From the NCBI GenBank assembly GCA_963575745.1, contig CAUYUJ010014601.1:57501-121500 (forward strand): a stretch of DNA of 64,000 nt, read 5' to 3'. A model generated the notes under the pieces. The model searched no databases. It saw only the letters and a list, made by a program, of their open reading frames with translations, and was not told where the DNA came from. Positions 1 through 11,655 of this stretch are shown here, in pieces (the stretch's first letter is position 1; each line of letters starts with the position of its first letter). The DNA is from Prorocentrum cordatum. Lineage: Eukaryota > Sar > Dinophyceae > Prorocentrales > Prorocentraceae. Both the position numbers and the translations under genes were made by a program.

Positions 1-7
1 CCAACTG

Positions 8-1411
8 TTGTGGGTGGCAGCACCTGTTGATTGGTGTGTGAGACTGCCTGGTAAGAGGGCAGGACCACACTACCAGCGCATCCAACATTTGATGTCCAAG
101 GCTCGGGCTCTACGCATGACCATTGCGTTTGTGGGGCCACTGGGATACTTCTGGAAGCAAGGCCCCTTGCGAGGCGCTATTGAAGATCTGGGTTGTCAAG
201 TCAGGCGCATGCGTTTCTGCCACTTCGGCCTTTAGTGCGACCGCGATCACGCGTTGCCTGGCGGATCATATATGCAAGCGGCGATTGCCTGCGCGCGCAT
301 CCCGACCAAACTATTGCGATGCACATGCAACATGGCAGGGGGACCTGCACTACCTACTGAGCATGTCCTAGATGTGCACGGGCAAGGTGCTCAGAAGGCC
401 GAATGGCGCAACAAGACGCCAGCGATCATGACCGCAAGGTTGATCGATCAAATGGACCTACATAAGACGCAGAGAAATCACACAAGTGCTGTACATCTTA
501 GTATCCACACTCGAGTAGATAAAGGAACTCGAACCTACGATCCGTCTCCTAAGAATGCCCTGGGTGGGACCATGCTGTTAGACGCGTGGGGGAACCTGGG
601 CGACAACGCGATCACCCAAGACATCGAAATCCAGGGCCAGCCAATCGGGTAAAATTACAGCGCGCCATTGCCCAATGGTGTTACCAACATTCGTACCCGA
701 CTGCACTGGGGGCAGCCGGAACCGACTCTCCTCGGAGACGGAAGCTCACGTCCACGCTCAAGGCGAGTGGCGATCATCGGTGACGATCGCCCACCTCCCC
801 CATCGATTGAGCGCGGCCGCGTGCCCCCCTCTATTCCCGAATTTCCGACACTCAGTTCACTTGGGACTGGGCGACAGACAGCGCTGCCAACCGATGCCAG
901 AATTAATCAAAAAGAAAAACAGAAAGCAGACAAAGAAGCAGGCATCAAACCACGCAAGATACGCAAACTAGTCGAAGAAGGCAACGACGACTGTGGAGAT
1001 TACCTGAAAGAACTCCGATGCAGTGCGTACTACACCGACATACCACTTGACTCCGACACGGAAAGTGACGATGCAGAGGAGTCACCTCGCGTTACCTCGT
1101 TACCTGCGGGGCAAACTGCTGAATCCAACGCAGATGTATTCTCCATGATCCCCACCTAGAGCTATGGACGACAGAACAAGGTAGACACGTTGGAATTGCG
1201 TGGAAGAAGTGGAGGCATCTCTCAGCCAGCAGTCAGCCGAGGTCTGTCCTCAGGGGGAAACCTCGACAAACGTGCTTTTGTTGACCTTGGCAACAAGGAT
1301 ACTCAAGATGCAGCGATGCACGATTTAGATGTTTGTTCTGTCAAAGTTGACATGCTGCAACCCAACTGCAGAACGACTGGGTTGCCTTTCCTATTTCAAT
1401 GCGCAGGTTAA
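8..1411 (+). pseudogene. gag-side polyprotein segment of the copia element
   Basis: One reading frame runs through this stretch with in-frame stops only at 233-235, 650-652 and 1157-1159, so it is an old coding frame. The product is polar, with a CHFGL motif near 225, an EWRNKT block near 400 and an acidic Ser/Asp-rich stretch near 1040-1090. It precedes the integrase in the expected gag position. I recognise the general type as the N-terminal part of dinoflagellate copia polyproteins; no specific enzymatic domain can be named. The stops show it is inactive. Confidence 0.55.
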
Positions 1412-1934
1412 CGGCGGTACTTGGCATGCACATCGTAGAGAAGATCTGCCACATATCAAATTATGTGGGAAGGTGGCTGTACGTCAGAACGGTCTTGAAC
1501 GGTTCTACTTACGCGAACAACCAGTGGGGACTTGGGTGGGCCAGATACTACCATGGACTGCGTTGGCCAAACGCAAGGGCACTTGCAAGGTGAACGTGGA
1601 TCAATGCACTACTGACCTACGTGATTCCCATGGGGTACTGATACGAACGCCGACTGATATTATGGCCAACCATCGTCTTTTATGCATCCTAATTGAACGA
1701 AAACGATGTACTGGCCATCATCAGCACGCGTCGGTATGCAACAAGGAACTGTCCATGGCTGCACAACATACTCCAAAGATGCAGCCTTTTTTTGTCGAGG
1801 CTGTTCAGATCGCGCTCGATCTCATCCAGGTAACTCGCGATCCTGTCCATGGTCACCCTTATTCGTCCACCGTGCTGGTCGCGAACGTGAAGGGGATGCG
1901 ACTTGGGCGACCCGAGTCTCCCTCGGCAACCTGA
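1329..1934 (+). pseudogene. gag/linker domain of the copia element, shifted frame
   Basis: The frame changes near 1330-1410 relative to the preceding segment. This 201-residue stretch carries a LREQPVGTWVGQ block (about 1510-1545), KVNVDQCTT (about 1590) and KRCTGHHQHAS (about 1700). The 'E-Q/H-P...W' block followed by 'DQC' and a 'C-x-G-x-H-x-H' block recurs in dinoflagellate retroelement polyproteins upstream of the integrase, as far as I can recall. Its role is unknown. It ends at a stop before the zinc-knuckle-like segment. Confidence 0.5.
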
Positions 1935-1998
1935 TGGCTAGATTGCGAGACCACCCTCGGGGGGGCTCGGGTGTCCCGCATGCGCGGACAACGCTAGC

Positions 1999-2597
1999 AT
2001 GCATTCTCCCTCTCATGATAGAGATCCGAGACATTGCAGGTGGTACGATAAGGACGACTACAATTGGGAATGTCCGAGCTGCAAGACGAACTATGGGCAG
2101 CAACCAGCGTCGACACGTTTAACATCTGGCAAATGCAAGTTTGCCAAGCATTGGAAGCTGCCCGACAATCATGGACAGATGCAATCGGTTCCTGCCGAAC
2201 CTGCAGCAGGACCTGCACCGCCGGCTCCTGCTGAGTTAGCAGCACAACCGCCCGAGGCGCCAGCCGCATCACCACTCGCGCGGCGAAGAGCACCGAGACC
2301 TGGCTCCAGAGCTGGACTTTCAGCGGGCGCAAGCAGTCACGACATTGCGGTAGGGAGACATGCCGTTGAACCTGCTGCAGGGCAACCTGCCTCGAGCGGA
2401 GCTGGTAGTTCGGATGGCCATCTCCGACTACCACAGCATAGAGTCAGACGTGGTCGGCCACAAGGAGGAGAAGCACCTCCACCACCACCAACGGGCAACC
2501 CTGCTGCACGACCGCGACGACCCGACTGGCCACGGTCCGATGTACAAATCAGTTCACAAAACTCACGAAGCCTTGACCCCAGCGTGGTAACACGAGT
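1999..2597 (+). pseudogene. Cys/His zinc-binding-like and proline-rich segment of the copia element
   Basis: The start reads HSPSHDRDPRHCRWYDKDDY and then NWECPSCK, giving a His/Cys pattern and a CxxC that could bind zinc in the way a gag nucleocapsid or integrase HHCC domain does. It is followed by about 120 residues rich in Pro, Ala and Arg, a typical unstructured linker. It sits directly before the integrase and is in a different frame, again indicating decay. The zinc-binding role is inference. Confidence 0.45.
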
Positions 2598-3349
2598 TGC
2601 GGAAGCTACGCTTGCCCTGGTTCCATGCGAAAGAGCCCAAGGTCAGACTCATCTTAAGCAAGATAGGTCTGGACAGTGTCAGACTCAACGTGATTAAAGG
2701 CATCTGTGGCACATGTCGAGAGCGCAGAGCTTGGGACAAGCCTGGGCATACTGTCATGCCCTCTACTGCATCGCCTGGCAAATTTAAGGAGGACGTGGCA
2801 TGTGATCTCACGTTCCACAAAAAAGAACACAATATCTTCCATATCATCGACCGCTGTATACGATATGCGACTGGGATCGAGATACCAGACAAGACTATGA
2901 CAAGTATCCAGGATGCATATCATCAGTGCTGGATGCAGTCTGGACCTGCAGAGGTACTCTACTCTGACGGAGAGGCCGCCCTTAACAACGACACTGCGGA
3001 AGCAGTCCTCAAGGCAAAAGGCATTGAACTTCGGATACGTGCGCGTGGACAGCACGCTACAACGATCGAGGCCAGAAATGGCATCCTACGCCATCTACCT
3101 CACGCCATGAAAGCTGAACCCAACAGGCTGGATATACCTCCTGCGCCCGGCTACTGCACGAGGCCTTGTTTGCCGCCAGCGCGTTCACGTTTTATGGCGA
3201 GGCGTTGCCATATGGCGCTCTGTTTGGACGGATTGAAACGACTATTACTGGTCAGCACTATAATGATGAAGGGGACTTGGTCGATTGTCATCGCCCCGCG
3301 ACCACGAAGGATGATTGGGGAGGCTGGAGTGGCCCGTTCCCAGTGGTAA
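2597..3349 (+). pseudogene. Integrase (rve/DDE) domain of the copia element
   Basis: An IxxxCxxC-like block (GICGTCRERRAW, about 2700) precedes the catalytic core. The core shows VACDLTF (Asp codon 2804), YSDGEAAL (Asp codon 2966) and TIEARNG (Glu codon 3068). The second Asp to Glu distance is 34 residues, close to the D,D-35-E spacing of retroviral-type integrases. The enzyme would join element cDNA to the host chromosome in the nucleus. The frame continues past about 3125 into sequence that no longer looks like integrase; the likely true continuation is the next segment in another frame. Confidence 0.75.
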
Positions 3350-3651
3350 AGAATGATCCCGAGAGGGGTCAGGTCATCATCCGAGTGGGCAATCGAGATG
3401 TTCAAATGCAGTACGGCGATGCAATACATTCATTATACATTGAAGCACTGATGGCCCGAGAGTGGCTCCGACAACACTGCGCCGCGGACAGTGTTAACAT
3501 TCGTAGCCAGCCTATCGGCGGGGAGGCCTGCTCTGACCTTTGGCTATGTGCCGACCAAGAAAGGGGCGCTTCAGATGACGACTGTAAGCCGTCTATCTCC
3601 CAAGGTACAGTTAGCGTTGCAGTACCTTATCAGAAACTTCTTCCGCCTTGA
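3166..3651 (+). pseudogene. Integrase C-terminal / linker segment of the copia element
   Basis: This 161-residue frame begins with a hydrophobic FAASAFTFYGEALPYGALFG block, which in intact relatives continues the integrase helix after the DDE core. It continues with a WGGWSGPFPVV block and a GRVIIRVGNRDV-like strand resembling an integrase C-terminal beta domain. It overlaps the out-of-frame tail of the integrase segment, so a frameshift lies near 3120-3170. The assignment rests on position and general similarity only. Confidence 0.45.
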
Positions 3652-3745
3652 GAATGTAGTACCTGTCAGGCTAGCCAGGAGATTTCAGCAGCTCCCTCCG
3701 GTTACTTATTCCGACAGTTGCACGTAGGTCCATTGCGACAACGAC

Positions 3746-4528
3746 GTGAATCCAGGATTCCATCATTATGAAGCAGAAGGTACTGCTCTGAATATACACG
3801 AACTTATAGGATCAGCACATTCGAGAATTATTCAATGCCTGAAGTCCACTAAACCTCAAGCAGGTTTTCACCAGGACATGTCAAGATTTGAGGAATTGGC
3901 AGATACACCGACACCAGGGGGAAACACAAGGGAAGCCTCAGAAGCCGAACCGCCACATGACGATGGGCGGCTTTCTACTTTTCACGAAGAATCAGAGGCT
4001 GATCTCGAGTCGCTTGTATTGGAAGTGCGGCATGCAGAACTACAAGAGGAGAAGGAACGGCTTGAGGCAACTCCACCAGAGAACCCCTTTCGCCATACCT
4101 ACACAGATGGTTCCAGTCAAAGTGTGCTGATCACTGTAGCTGATGGACAGCGGGGACACCTGCCGAAGTGGGGGCGCACTCGCGACTCCGATGCCGAGGA
4201 GACGTACTACGTCCCAATGTGCACCATGGTCGGAGACGACAAGTACGGATTGGACTCAGAAGAAAATGGTCGATATGCCGAACTCTGTTTTACGACAGAA
4301 ATGTCAAAGGTGGCCTTGTCCGAACAGCAACACGTGATACTAGATGCCGACCGGGTGACCACTATGCGAGTATACGTAACCGCCGCTGCAAAGCGAGCTG
4401 CGGTCGTCAAGGAAGACGACCTCCTCGCGAAAGCTGACTTCCAGGCGAATCCCGGTCAAGTATCGAAGGCCCTCTACACTGAACTCAGACACGGTTTGAC
4501 GACATTTGCTTTAAGATGCAAGCTATAG
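3746..4528 (+). pseudogene. Linker between integrase and reverse transcriptase
   Basis: This is a 260-residue open frame, highly charged, with a Glu/Lys-rich helical stretch near residues 90-115 (HAELQEEKERLEA). It ends with KALYTELRHGLTTF, which in related elements runs straight into the RT fingers. No catalytic motif is visible. Together with the next segment it is the copia region that bridges IN and RT. The overlap with the RT frame at 4516 marks another frameshift. Confidence 0.5.
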
Positions 4529-5230
4529 CTAAGGCGTCGAACCTTATGAATTCGACATACGTGCACACATCGAAGTTCGTGAAGAACGAGAAAGGCGTGA
4601 TGGAACGAACCATCAGACTACGTGTGGTTTTCCGAGGTTTCATGTACCTTGAAGCCTTCGACGTACAAACATGTTCGGGAACAGCGCGACGGCAAAAGCC
4701 AGAGGCTACTCGCTAGCACGGCAGCGTGCAGGAAGCAATGGATTATTGTTTCCCTCGACATCAACATGGCCTTCTTGAAGGGACTGACCTAGCAGGAACT
4801 TGCTGAGGCCACTGGTGGAAAAGGAACGCGTGGTGTGTTTCACTCTGCCGCCTGGGTCGGTCACAGTGCACCGAACTCTCCCAGGATTCGAGCACTGCGG
4901 TGAGTCAAATCACTGCCTACAGTGCTTGAAGCCAGGCACAGGCTCCAAAGACGCACCACGGGCTTTCTCATTAACGCTCAGAGGGGCCACCAGAGGCTTC
5001 GGTCTGCGACCCACGTCCGACGACGGGGTTCGAGACGAACCACAACTTGCTCACGGCCAAGCATGTTGATGACATCAAAATGGCCGGCACTGAGTACGCC
5101 ATTGGCAAGTATGCCAAGTGCGTAGAAGATACCTTTGGTAAATGTAAACCCAACGAGCACACGTGCACCAACTGTGCTGTGAGTTGCACCAGAGCTGGGG
5201 ACGGCAATGTCACTTCGAACCAATAAGTAT
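4516..5230 (+). pseudogene. Reverse transcriptase domain of the copia element
   Basis: The frames are broken but recognisable. SKFVKNEKG...IRLRVVFRGF is the fingers region (4555-4640). SLDINMAFLKGLT is RT motif A with the catalytic Asp (about 4755), followed by a stop. The frame from 4800 contains LKPGTGSKDAPRAF, the motif B region. The frame at 5056 contains HVDDIKM, the YVDD-equivalent catalytic pair (5062-5073). At least three frame changes and two stops make it non-functional. It would copy element RNA into cDNA. Confidence 0.75.
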
Positions 5231-5491
5231 ACATGAAGCAGCTCCGTCCTAATACAACATCCTGAACTGACCGGCGCCGACGCTGACGCTCAGGCAACCA
5301 GGATGGTTGCAGACATGTTCGTCAGCCTCAGGGGTGCGCTGGCGCATGCATTAATCACCCAGGTGCGGTTGATGGTGCATGTTGCTTCTCTACGACGTGC
5401 CCAAGAACCGACATACATCCAAGTGCGACGACTGAGCGCGATCACCAGGAAGCTACAGGCCTGCCCAAAGAAGTAGATCGGCTACCAGGCG

Positions 5492-6115
5492 ATGAATCCT
5501 ACGGGCGAGGTCGACCTGCGTAGCATCTCAGGATGCCGACGCCTGAGTGGAGACGCCGATGACGATGTCAAAGGCTATGGTATTCGCGGGGCAAATCTGC
5601 TACGACGTGGAAACACGTCATCCGGTAAGCCTGTCGTTCACTTGATTGATGCGTACTGCAAGTCTCATCGCTTGCAGGCCCGCTCGAGCTATTCAGCAGA
5701 GACACTAGCAGCAGCCCATCATTTGGAGGACTGTTATCCCACGATTGTGACTCTGCACGAGCTCCACGCAGGGCCGCTCACGCCCACTCAGTTGACATAT
5801 ATACTTGACTATGGGTGGCCTGAGCATCAAGGTCACCTTGACCATAGATGCTGAGTTTGTTTTTAAGTCCTTGTCAAGCAAAGACGTGAAGAAGCCGACT
5901 GAGTGTACCCTTTAAGGACAGATGAGCGTGGAATCGTGCACAGCATCCAGTGGTGCGGCACCCACGATATGACTGCGGATGGTCACGCCAAGAGGAGCAT
6001 CGACAGAGAAATACTCCTACAAGTCATGGGAGGTACACGGGCCTTCAAGCATGACCTGAAGAGACATACTCCATATCGTGCCGGCCAGACATCAAATTCT
6101 GACGCCGCCTGATGA
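5492..6115 (+). pseudogene. RNase H-like C-terminal domain of the copia element
   Basis: Reads GYRRLSG-type sequence (here ISGCRRLSG), then PVVHLIDAYCKSHRL, SSYSAETLAAAHHLEDC (the Glu-containing helix of copia RNase H) and, in a shifted frame near 5845, LTIDAEFVFKSLSSKDVKKP. Past 5900 a tail containing SIQWC and TADGHAK fits the final 'W...ADG.TK' block of copia RNase H. Two frame changes and a stop break the domain. No 3' LTR was found after it. Confidence 0.65.
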
Positions 6116-8340
6116 GTACGTCAGGTACAGAACTGTACAAGCGAGGCAGCGTGCGAGCGGGTCCACCTTCCTTTTGGCCCGCTTCCACTTCTGTCCTTGT
6201 GTGCATTAGCTGCTGTGCCTGCTGTATAGGGGCGACGGGCTCACGCTTCGTCTCCCTCCCCCCCCCGACTCTACAGCGAGCTGAGGGACGCAAGGAGTGG
6301 AAGCAAGCGTGCGCCCACGGCCGCGTCGGCTCAAGCGGCCGGCCGCCCAAATATGGCTGTGCCTCACTGCGAGGCACACAATCGCTATCGAGACCAAAAG
6401 GGTCTTCCTATTGCTTAAGATGGCACATTATCTCCTACGGGGACAATCGTTACTACGGTACAGACGCAGCTGGAGCTTGGCTTCGCCTAAGGTGAAGCTG
6501 CTGGGTGGGCCTCCCAGCCCCCTTTCAAACTGGCACAGGTGGATACCGAGGCGCGGAATTCGGGCGGCAGCCGGAGTTCCCTCTCGTAAGCCGACAGCCT
6601 CGCCCCAGCGGGGGCGCGATCTTTGGGTCCCTCTGGGGGTCCCCTCAAAACGCGGGATGCAATTGGGCTCTAGGACATGCCTAGTAGCTTCTGGATTCGA
6701 GCCTCGACGGCTACGGGTCGCTCAACGAGTTCACGTACTAGATACAGGCATGCAGGCATGCATATCTGCACTACTCATGCAAAGTATGTGCAATCACTCG
6801 AGTATGAGATCGACTACAGAATTGGTTTACTCCAGAATTCATTCTTTACGTCGGCTCCACGAACGATCAGCAGCATGCTCCGTAGATCCAGTGGGCATTT
6901 TGCGTAGTTGTGTGTATAGTCGACGAACAAGCAATTTTAGGAACAAACAATTATATAGTCGATCTCCCATTCGAAGTTTGTGCAATCTCGCGCTGCAGTG
7001 GCAACGACATGCTCGTACTGGAACGGGGCTTGCCCCCTCAAGAAAAGCTCCCTTCTAGGGTCCCTTTCGGGCGGGAAAACGAAGGTGGCGCGAGGGCGAC
7101 CCCAGCGAGGAGGTCGTCGTCGTCGTCGTCATCGAGGTCGAGGTCGAGGTCGACGTCGAGATCGTCGAGGCCGAGGCCGAGTGCGAGGTGGTGAGGTCGA
7201 GGTTTGGAGGAAGAGGTCGTGATGACGATGCGTTCCAGGACTCCAGGTTTCCTATTTTTTCGGCGCGGGCTCCAGGGAGCAGGGCCGCCAGATGGTCCCT
7301 GGGTTCTTGCAGCGTGTCGTGAGCCCGTTGCGCCGTGACGTTATCGAGGGACCATGGCAAATATGTCGTAGGATGATGTCGACACCAATCTTCGACTACA
7401 CGTGAGAGTGACCCTTCGCTGGAGTGATTTTTGGTGTGGGCCTATTAAGGTCCCCCGATCGTAGAAGCGATGCGATAGTAGCGTCTTGCGTGCTTGTGTT
7501 TGGTCACCCCGCGGCCCCCAAGAAAGCCGCGCAACAAAAGTCACTCTTACCCTGGGTCCCTGGGTCACTCTTGCGCGTAGCCGAGATCTTGTTCATGGTC
7601 CATGCTGGCCGTCGCCGATCCGCGAGGCTGCTCCACGAATTGACGCCGACCAAGTTGGGCTGCGTTCAGTCTGGGTCATGGTCCCCGTGACCTTCTCCTC
7701 CGTGTCACTCTTGCCCTCCCCGGGAGGCGGACCCCGCCCGAGCCCAGGCCTCCGGCTCCTCCTCGAGGCTCTGGGCTTGCGGCATCGGGGTTCGGTGACG
7801 TACGCCCCAGCGGCGTTCGCCACCGTGTGGGGCGATCAAACCGGGCAGATGCAGAGGTGAGGGCGAAGAGGATGGTTTTTTCAGGAGGCGGGGCTGGGCC
7901 CCCCCCGTCGCGCGAACGCCTGGACCCCCGTGCCCCTTTTCGGGGCGCGCGCGAGGCCCAGCCCCGAATCCCAGAATCCTGGAAGCCCACGAGAGGCCCT
8001 TCTCGGGCGGCGACCGCTTCTCCGCCGTCTTCTTCGCCTGCGCCGGGCACGCCTCGGCGCCGCCCTGGGCGCGCTCGGGCCTCGCCGCCCTCGGCTTCGC
8101 CCTGCCGCCCGTGGGCGGCGCGCCGGCGCGGCAGCGGCGCCGGGGCTCGCCGACCCGGGCGGCCGCCGCGGGCGGGGGCGGCGCAGCGCCGCGTGCGGCG
8201 CCGCCGCAGAAGCGGCGCGGGGGCGGCGCCGTGAGCAGCGCCGCGGAGGCCAGGGTGATGCTCGGAGGGGGGAGGGCGCGCAGGTGGAGCCGTGGCTTGC
8301 CACGGCTCGGGCGCCCCTTCCCTGTGCCTCGTTTGCTTTC
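6116..8340. other. Non-coding stretch with GAGGTC microsatellite and a very GC-rich block
   Basis: I see no gene that can be defended. At 7108-7200 is a (GTC)n/(GAGGTC)n microsatellite. At 7930-8260 the GC content is extreme and reading frames stay open on both strands, which follows from lack of AT-rich stops. One frame near 7990-8110 reads FSGGDRFSAVFFACAGHAS, which has a protein-like look and could be a fragment of a decayed element, but I could not place it. Confidence 0.5.
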
Positions 8341-8346
8341 GTGCTG

Positions 8347-8766
8347 TCGTCACGTTTGGGTCTCCGACGCTCATGTCTTCAGGAAGCCTCTTGCGGGGGT
8401 CCTGTGAGAGAGCAGGAGGAGAGGGAACGGGATGACGAGGCGGAGGTGGAGCTGGCCTACAGAGGATGCGACGGAAAGGAGGTGAGGATATACTCTCAGA
8501 CGAACTGAAGGGATGCTCATGTTGGGGTCGTACCTTCGGAGCCACTCTCCTGAGACAGGCCGAGAAGAAGGCACACGTCCGAACGATGCCAAATCAACCC
8601 TCGGAGGTTCGCACGGACCTCCTGGGTCGGCGCTGGGTCCCCCTCCTTTGCCCTGGCCCGCGGCGCCTCCGCCTCGTCATCCCGTTCCCTCTCCTCCTGC
8701 TCTTTCACAGGGCCCCCGCAAGAGACTTCCTGAAGATATGCACGTCGGGGACCCAGACGTAACGAC
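8347..8766. repeat. Imperfect inverted repeat, ~100-bp arms, ~220-bp loop
   Basis: The arm at 8347-8446 is nearly the reverse complement of 8665-8766. Shared landmarks are a run GTCCTGTGAGAGAGCAGGAG (left) against its complement at the right, and the block around TCTTCAGGAAGCCTCTTGCG. The two arms could fold as a long hairpin. It may be a MITE-like element or two opposing copies of the dispersed repeat seen at 8716-9120 and 11718-12060. Confidence 0.75.
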
Positions 8767-9125
8767 GAGTACAGGTTTGAGACGACCCCGTGGGATTAAA
8801 AACACGGGGTGCGGGAACATATGGAGAGGGCTCCCGCCTTTGACTTTCTTTCAATCCACCCACAGACGAGGTCCCCGCGTAAGATTTCCTCGAGATTCAA
8901 GCCTCGGGGGCCCAACAGTGACGACCAACTAATGAGGTGCGGGCCGCATAATGAGGGGGCTCCCGCTTGAGACTTCCTCGCAGTCCACCCACAGACGAGG
9001 CCTCTTCCGGGCACGTCCTGAAGATTAAAGCCCCCGTGACCCAACAGTGACGACAATGAACCGGTTTCAGAGGACCCCCTTGGGATTGAAAACGCGATGT
9101 GCGGGCACCATAGTGAGGGAGCTCC
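8716..9125. repeat. Dispersed repeat family, tandem copies
   Basis: Successive degenerate units share 'CAGACGAGG..CC', 'TTCCTCGAGATTCAAGCC', 'CCAACAGTGACGAC', 'GGACCCCCTTGGGATT' and 'GGTGCGGGC..CATA..GAGGGGGCTCCCGC'. About three copies occur here. The same family recurs at 11718-12060. Each unit carries a pyrimidine stretch followed by CCACCCACAG, which resembles an intron 3' end, but no coding exon adjoins it. Confidence 0.65.
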
Positions 9126-9132
9126 CGTCTTT

Positions 9133-9424
9133 ACACACACACAGACACACACACACAAACACACACTTACACACACACACACGCACACACACACACACAC
9201 TTACACACACACTTACACTTACACACACACACACACTTACACTTACACTTACACTTACACTTTCACTTACACTTACACTTACACTTACACTTACACTTAC
9301 ACTTACACTTACACTTACACTTACACTTACACTTACACTTACACTTACACTTACACTTACACGTACACGTACACGTACACTTACACTTACACTTACACTT
9401 ACACTTACACTTACACTTACACTT

Positions 9425-9470
<46 letters not shown>
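9133..9470. repeat. CA, hexameric TTACAC and TA microsatellite block
   Basis: (CA)n from about 9133, then (TTACAC)n from about 9195 to 9430 with a few TTACACG variants near 9361, then (AC)n and (TA)n to about 9470. The hexamer is not the canonical TTTAGGG-type telomere repeat. Long open frames here (Thr/Tyr or Ser/Val repeats) are artefacts of the stop-free repeat. Confidence 0.9.
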
Positions 9471-9473
<3 letters not shown>

Positions 9474-9539
9474 GGGGGAGCAGGCCGGGGCCCTGAAAAC
9501 GGCTGCCTCGACCCTCCATGTGGGTACCGGGGTTCATTT

Positions 9540-11150
9540 TCCCTGTGTTTTTACAGGGCCTCCGCGTCCTGGGCCTCGGAGGCCGCCGCCTCCGACCCCC
9601 CATGGGAGGATGGGGCGGCCGGGGAGGTCCAAAATAGTCCATGAGGGCCTCCAGAGGCTCCCAAGACGGCCCAAGCGGGCCCCGAGTCGCCGAAAGACCG
9701 CTCCAGGACGGCCAAGATGGGCCCAAGACGGCCCGAGAGGCCCCCCAAGGCACTCCACGACGCTTCAAAACGCCTCTCCAGAGCGCTTCAAGAGGCCGAA
9801 ATCGTTCAATTTTACTATGGTTTTCGAACGATTTTGGCCTTCCAGCCTTTTCGGCTGTCCGACGTTACAAGACGGCTCAATAGGCCCCCAAGAGCGCGCC
9901 AAGACGGCCCCAGAGGGCCTCAAGACGGCCCCAGAGTCGCCCAAGACAGCCCAACTGAGCCCCAAGACGGCCCCAAGATGCGCCCAAGAGGGGGACCACG
10001 ACTCCAAAATTCGACCCGCCCGCTTGAAGAGTGCCCCAGGAGGCCCCAAGGAGCCCCCAAGAGGCCCCAGGAGGCCCCCAAGAGGCACCCAGGAGGCCCA
10101 AACGAGGCCTAAAGAAGCCACAAAACAGCCCCGAGGAGGCCCCACAACGGTCCCAAAACGGCTACCGAGAAGCTGCGAAACTGCCTTCACGACGTCCCTG
10201 ACAGGCCAACCACGAGATCCAAACCAACACCCATGAGGCCTCTGACTCACCACCCAGGGCACGGTGGCGGGAGCAGTGACAGCACTTGTGCACAGCATGT
10301 TCCGGCGGGAGCCTTCCAGAACACGCTGCAGGAGGAGGAGGAAGATCAGGAGTAGAGAGAGTTGGAGTGGGAGGAGGAGGAGGGGGACGAGGAGGACGAA
10401 GAGGCCCGCCCCGAAGCAGGCAAGGACAGGCTAATGGAGGTCCCGAGAGGGCCCTAGACGGTCCCAAGAGGTCCCGAAGACGCCCAAGCTGCCCTCAAGA
10501 CGGCCGACGAGGACTCCAACACGCTCCAGGACGGACTCAAGAGGCTTCCCAAGAGGGCCCTGGGAGGCAAGATTCACTAATTTTCCTATGGTTTTTGAAG
10601 GATTTAGGCGTTCTCGCTTTCCCCGCTTTCCAGCGCTCCCTCACGGCCTCGCTCGGAGGCCTTTCAGATCGCTCCAAGACGGGCCACGAGGCCCCGAAGA
10701 GGGCCCCAAGACGGCCCAGGAGGCTCCTCAGACAACCCAACTGTGCCCCAAGATTTCCCCAAGAGAGGGCCCAGAGGGGGACCACCAACCGATATTTCGA
10801 GGTCTCTGGCCCTAGAGGCCGCCTGTAGGCCCCCGGAGGCCACCACGAGGCTCCCACGAGGCCCCGTGAGGCGCCCAAGAGGCCCCCAGGAAGCCCAAAG
10901 GGACCCCCAAGGGGCTCCCAGGGAACGCCCAAGAGGCCCCCCAACACACCCCAAGAAATCATGTCCCCAGAAAACCTTCCGAGGACATGGTTCATCATGG
11001 GCCCGAGAGTTCCCGGAGGCCCCCAAGTGGCCCCCAGAGAACGCCCAAGAGACCCCCCAACACACCCCAGCAAACCATGTACCCAGAAAGCCTTCCTGGG
11101 ACATGGTTTATCATGGGCCCGCGAGTCTCCAGAGGCGTCGAGGCACCATC
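9540..11150 (+). repeat. Degenerate GC-rich array based on CAAGACGGCCC / CAAGAGGCCCC
   Basis: About 1.6 kb of loosely periodic 9-15-bp units of the type CCCCAAGACGGCC, on the plus strand. Two embedded ~70-bp landmarks are related: 9811-9880 (TTTTACTATGGTTTTCGAACG...) and 10577-10650 (TTTTCCTATGGTTTTTGAAGG...), each followed by a resumed array, so the real unit is about 770 bp. At 10950-11120 a ~115-bp block with GGACATGGTTCATCATGGGC repeats (10980-11000 and 11098-11120). Open frames on both strands are compositional. Confidence 0.75.
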
Positions 11151-11257
11151 ATGCTACAGGAGAGCTGTCTGGGAAGTTGATTGGGAACATGACTGATCGC
11201 CTTCTCGTGGCCCTCCGCAGATCGTTTTGCACAAAGTTGCCCCAAGTGCCCTCTTGA

Positions 11258-11301
11258 ATCGACGACGACGACGAAACGGCGACGACGACGACGACGACGA
11301 A

Positions 11302-11362
<61 letters not shown>

Positions 11363-11425
11363 CGCGCCCCAATAGGCAACGACGACAGTACGACGACGAC
11401 GACGACGACGATGGCACGCCCCAAC
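11258..11425. repeat. (GAC/CGA)n trinucleotide array
   Basis: Two runs of CGA/GAC trinucleotides (11261-11360 and 11386-11412) flank a short segment containing CGCGCCCCAATAGGC, a version of which (GCACGCCCCAACAGGC) also follows the second run. The run could encode poly-Asp, Thr or Arg, but nothing indicates a gene. Confidence 0.9.
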
Positions 11426-11655
11426 AGGCTCCCCAAAACGCCCCCAAACCCATGCTCCCAGAAGGCCTTCTGGGAACCCGATTCATACATACGGCCTCCG
11501 CCCTCCTACACAACATTTTTCCTCGATGTCCTTTTCGGAATGCAGATGAGCATGCGTGGACTGTGGTCCACTACTTCAGTGGAGCAGTGAATTCGTCAAG
11601 GCCTGGGGCCTGCCAGAACCTGAGCGCGCGCGAAGCGCGCGCGATGGTTCTAGTG

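Larger units (their letters stand above)
1..6115 (+). mobile_element. Decayed Ty1/copia-type LTR retrotransposon, left end outside the window
   Basis: Six successive plus-strand segments in changing frames read in copia order: gag-like, zinc-knuckle-like, DDE integrase, linker, reverse transcriptase, RNase H. Diagnostic pieces are the integrase D-D-E triad (2804, 2966, 3068), the RT blocks SLDINMAFLKG (about 4745-4780) and HVDDIKM (5062), and an RNase H-like tail from about 5492. Integrase before RT is the copia order and opposite to gypsy. There are several stops and at least six frame changes, so the copy cannot make a full polyprotein. I see no LTR pair; the 5' LTR would lie before position 1. 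Confidence 0.78.

Noticed and set aside
7676-8545. 289-residue minus-strand and overlapping plus-strand proteins
   Set aside because: Extremely GC-rich DNA leaves several frames open at once; no frame has convincing composition throughout.
9195-9430. Interstitial telomere repeat
   Set aside because: The hexamer TTACAC differs from TTTAGGG-type telomere repeats.
9047-9768. Long Thr/Tyr- and Ser/Val-repeat proteins
   Set aside because: They are translations of the (TTACAC)n and (CA)n microsatellites, open on both strands.
10950-11120. Repeated 'ACCATGTACCCAGAAAGCCTTCCTGGGACATGG' as a possible exon
   Set aside because: It occurs as tandem diverged copies inside the GC array without a consistent reading frame.
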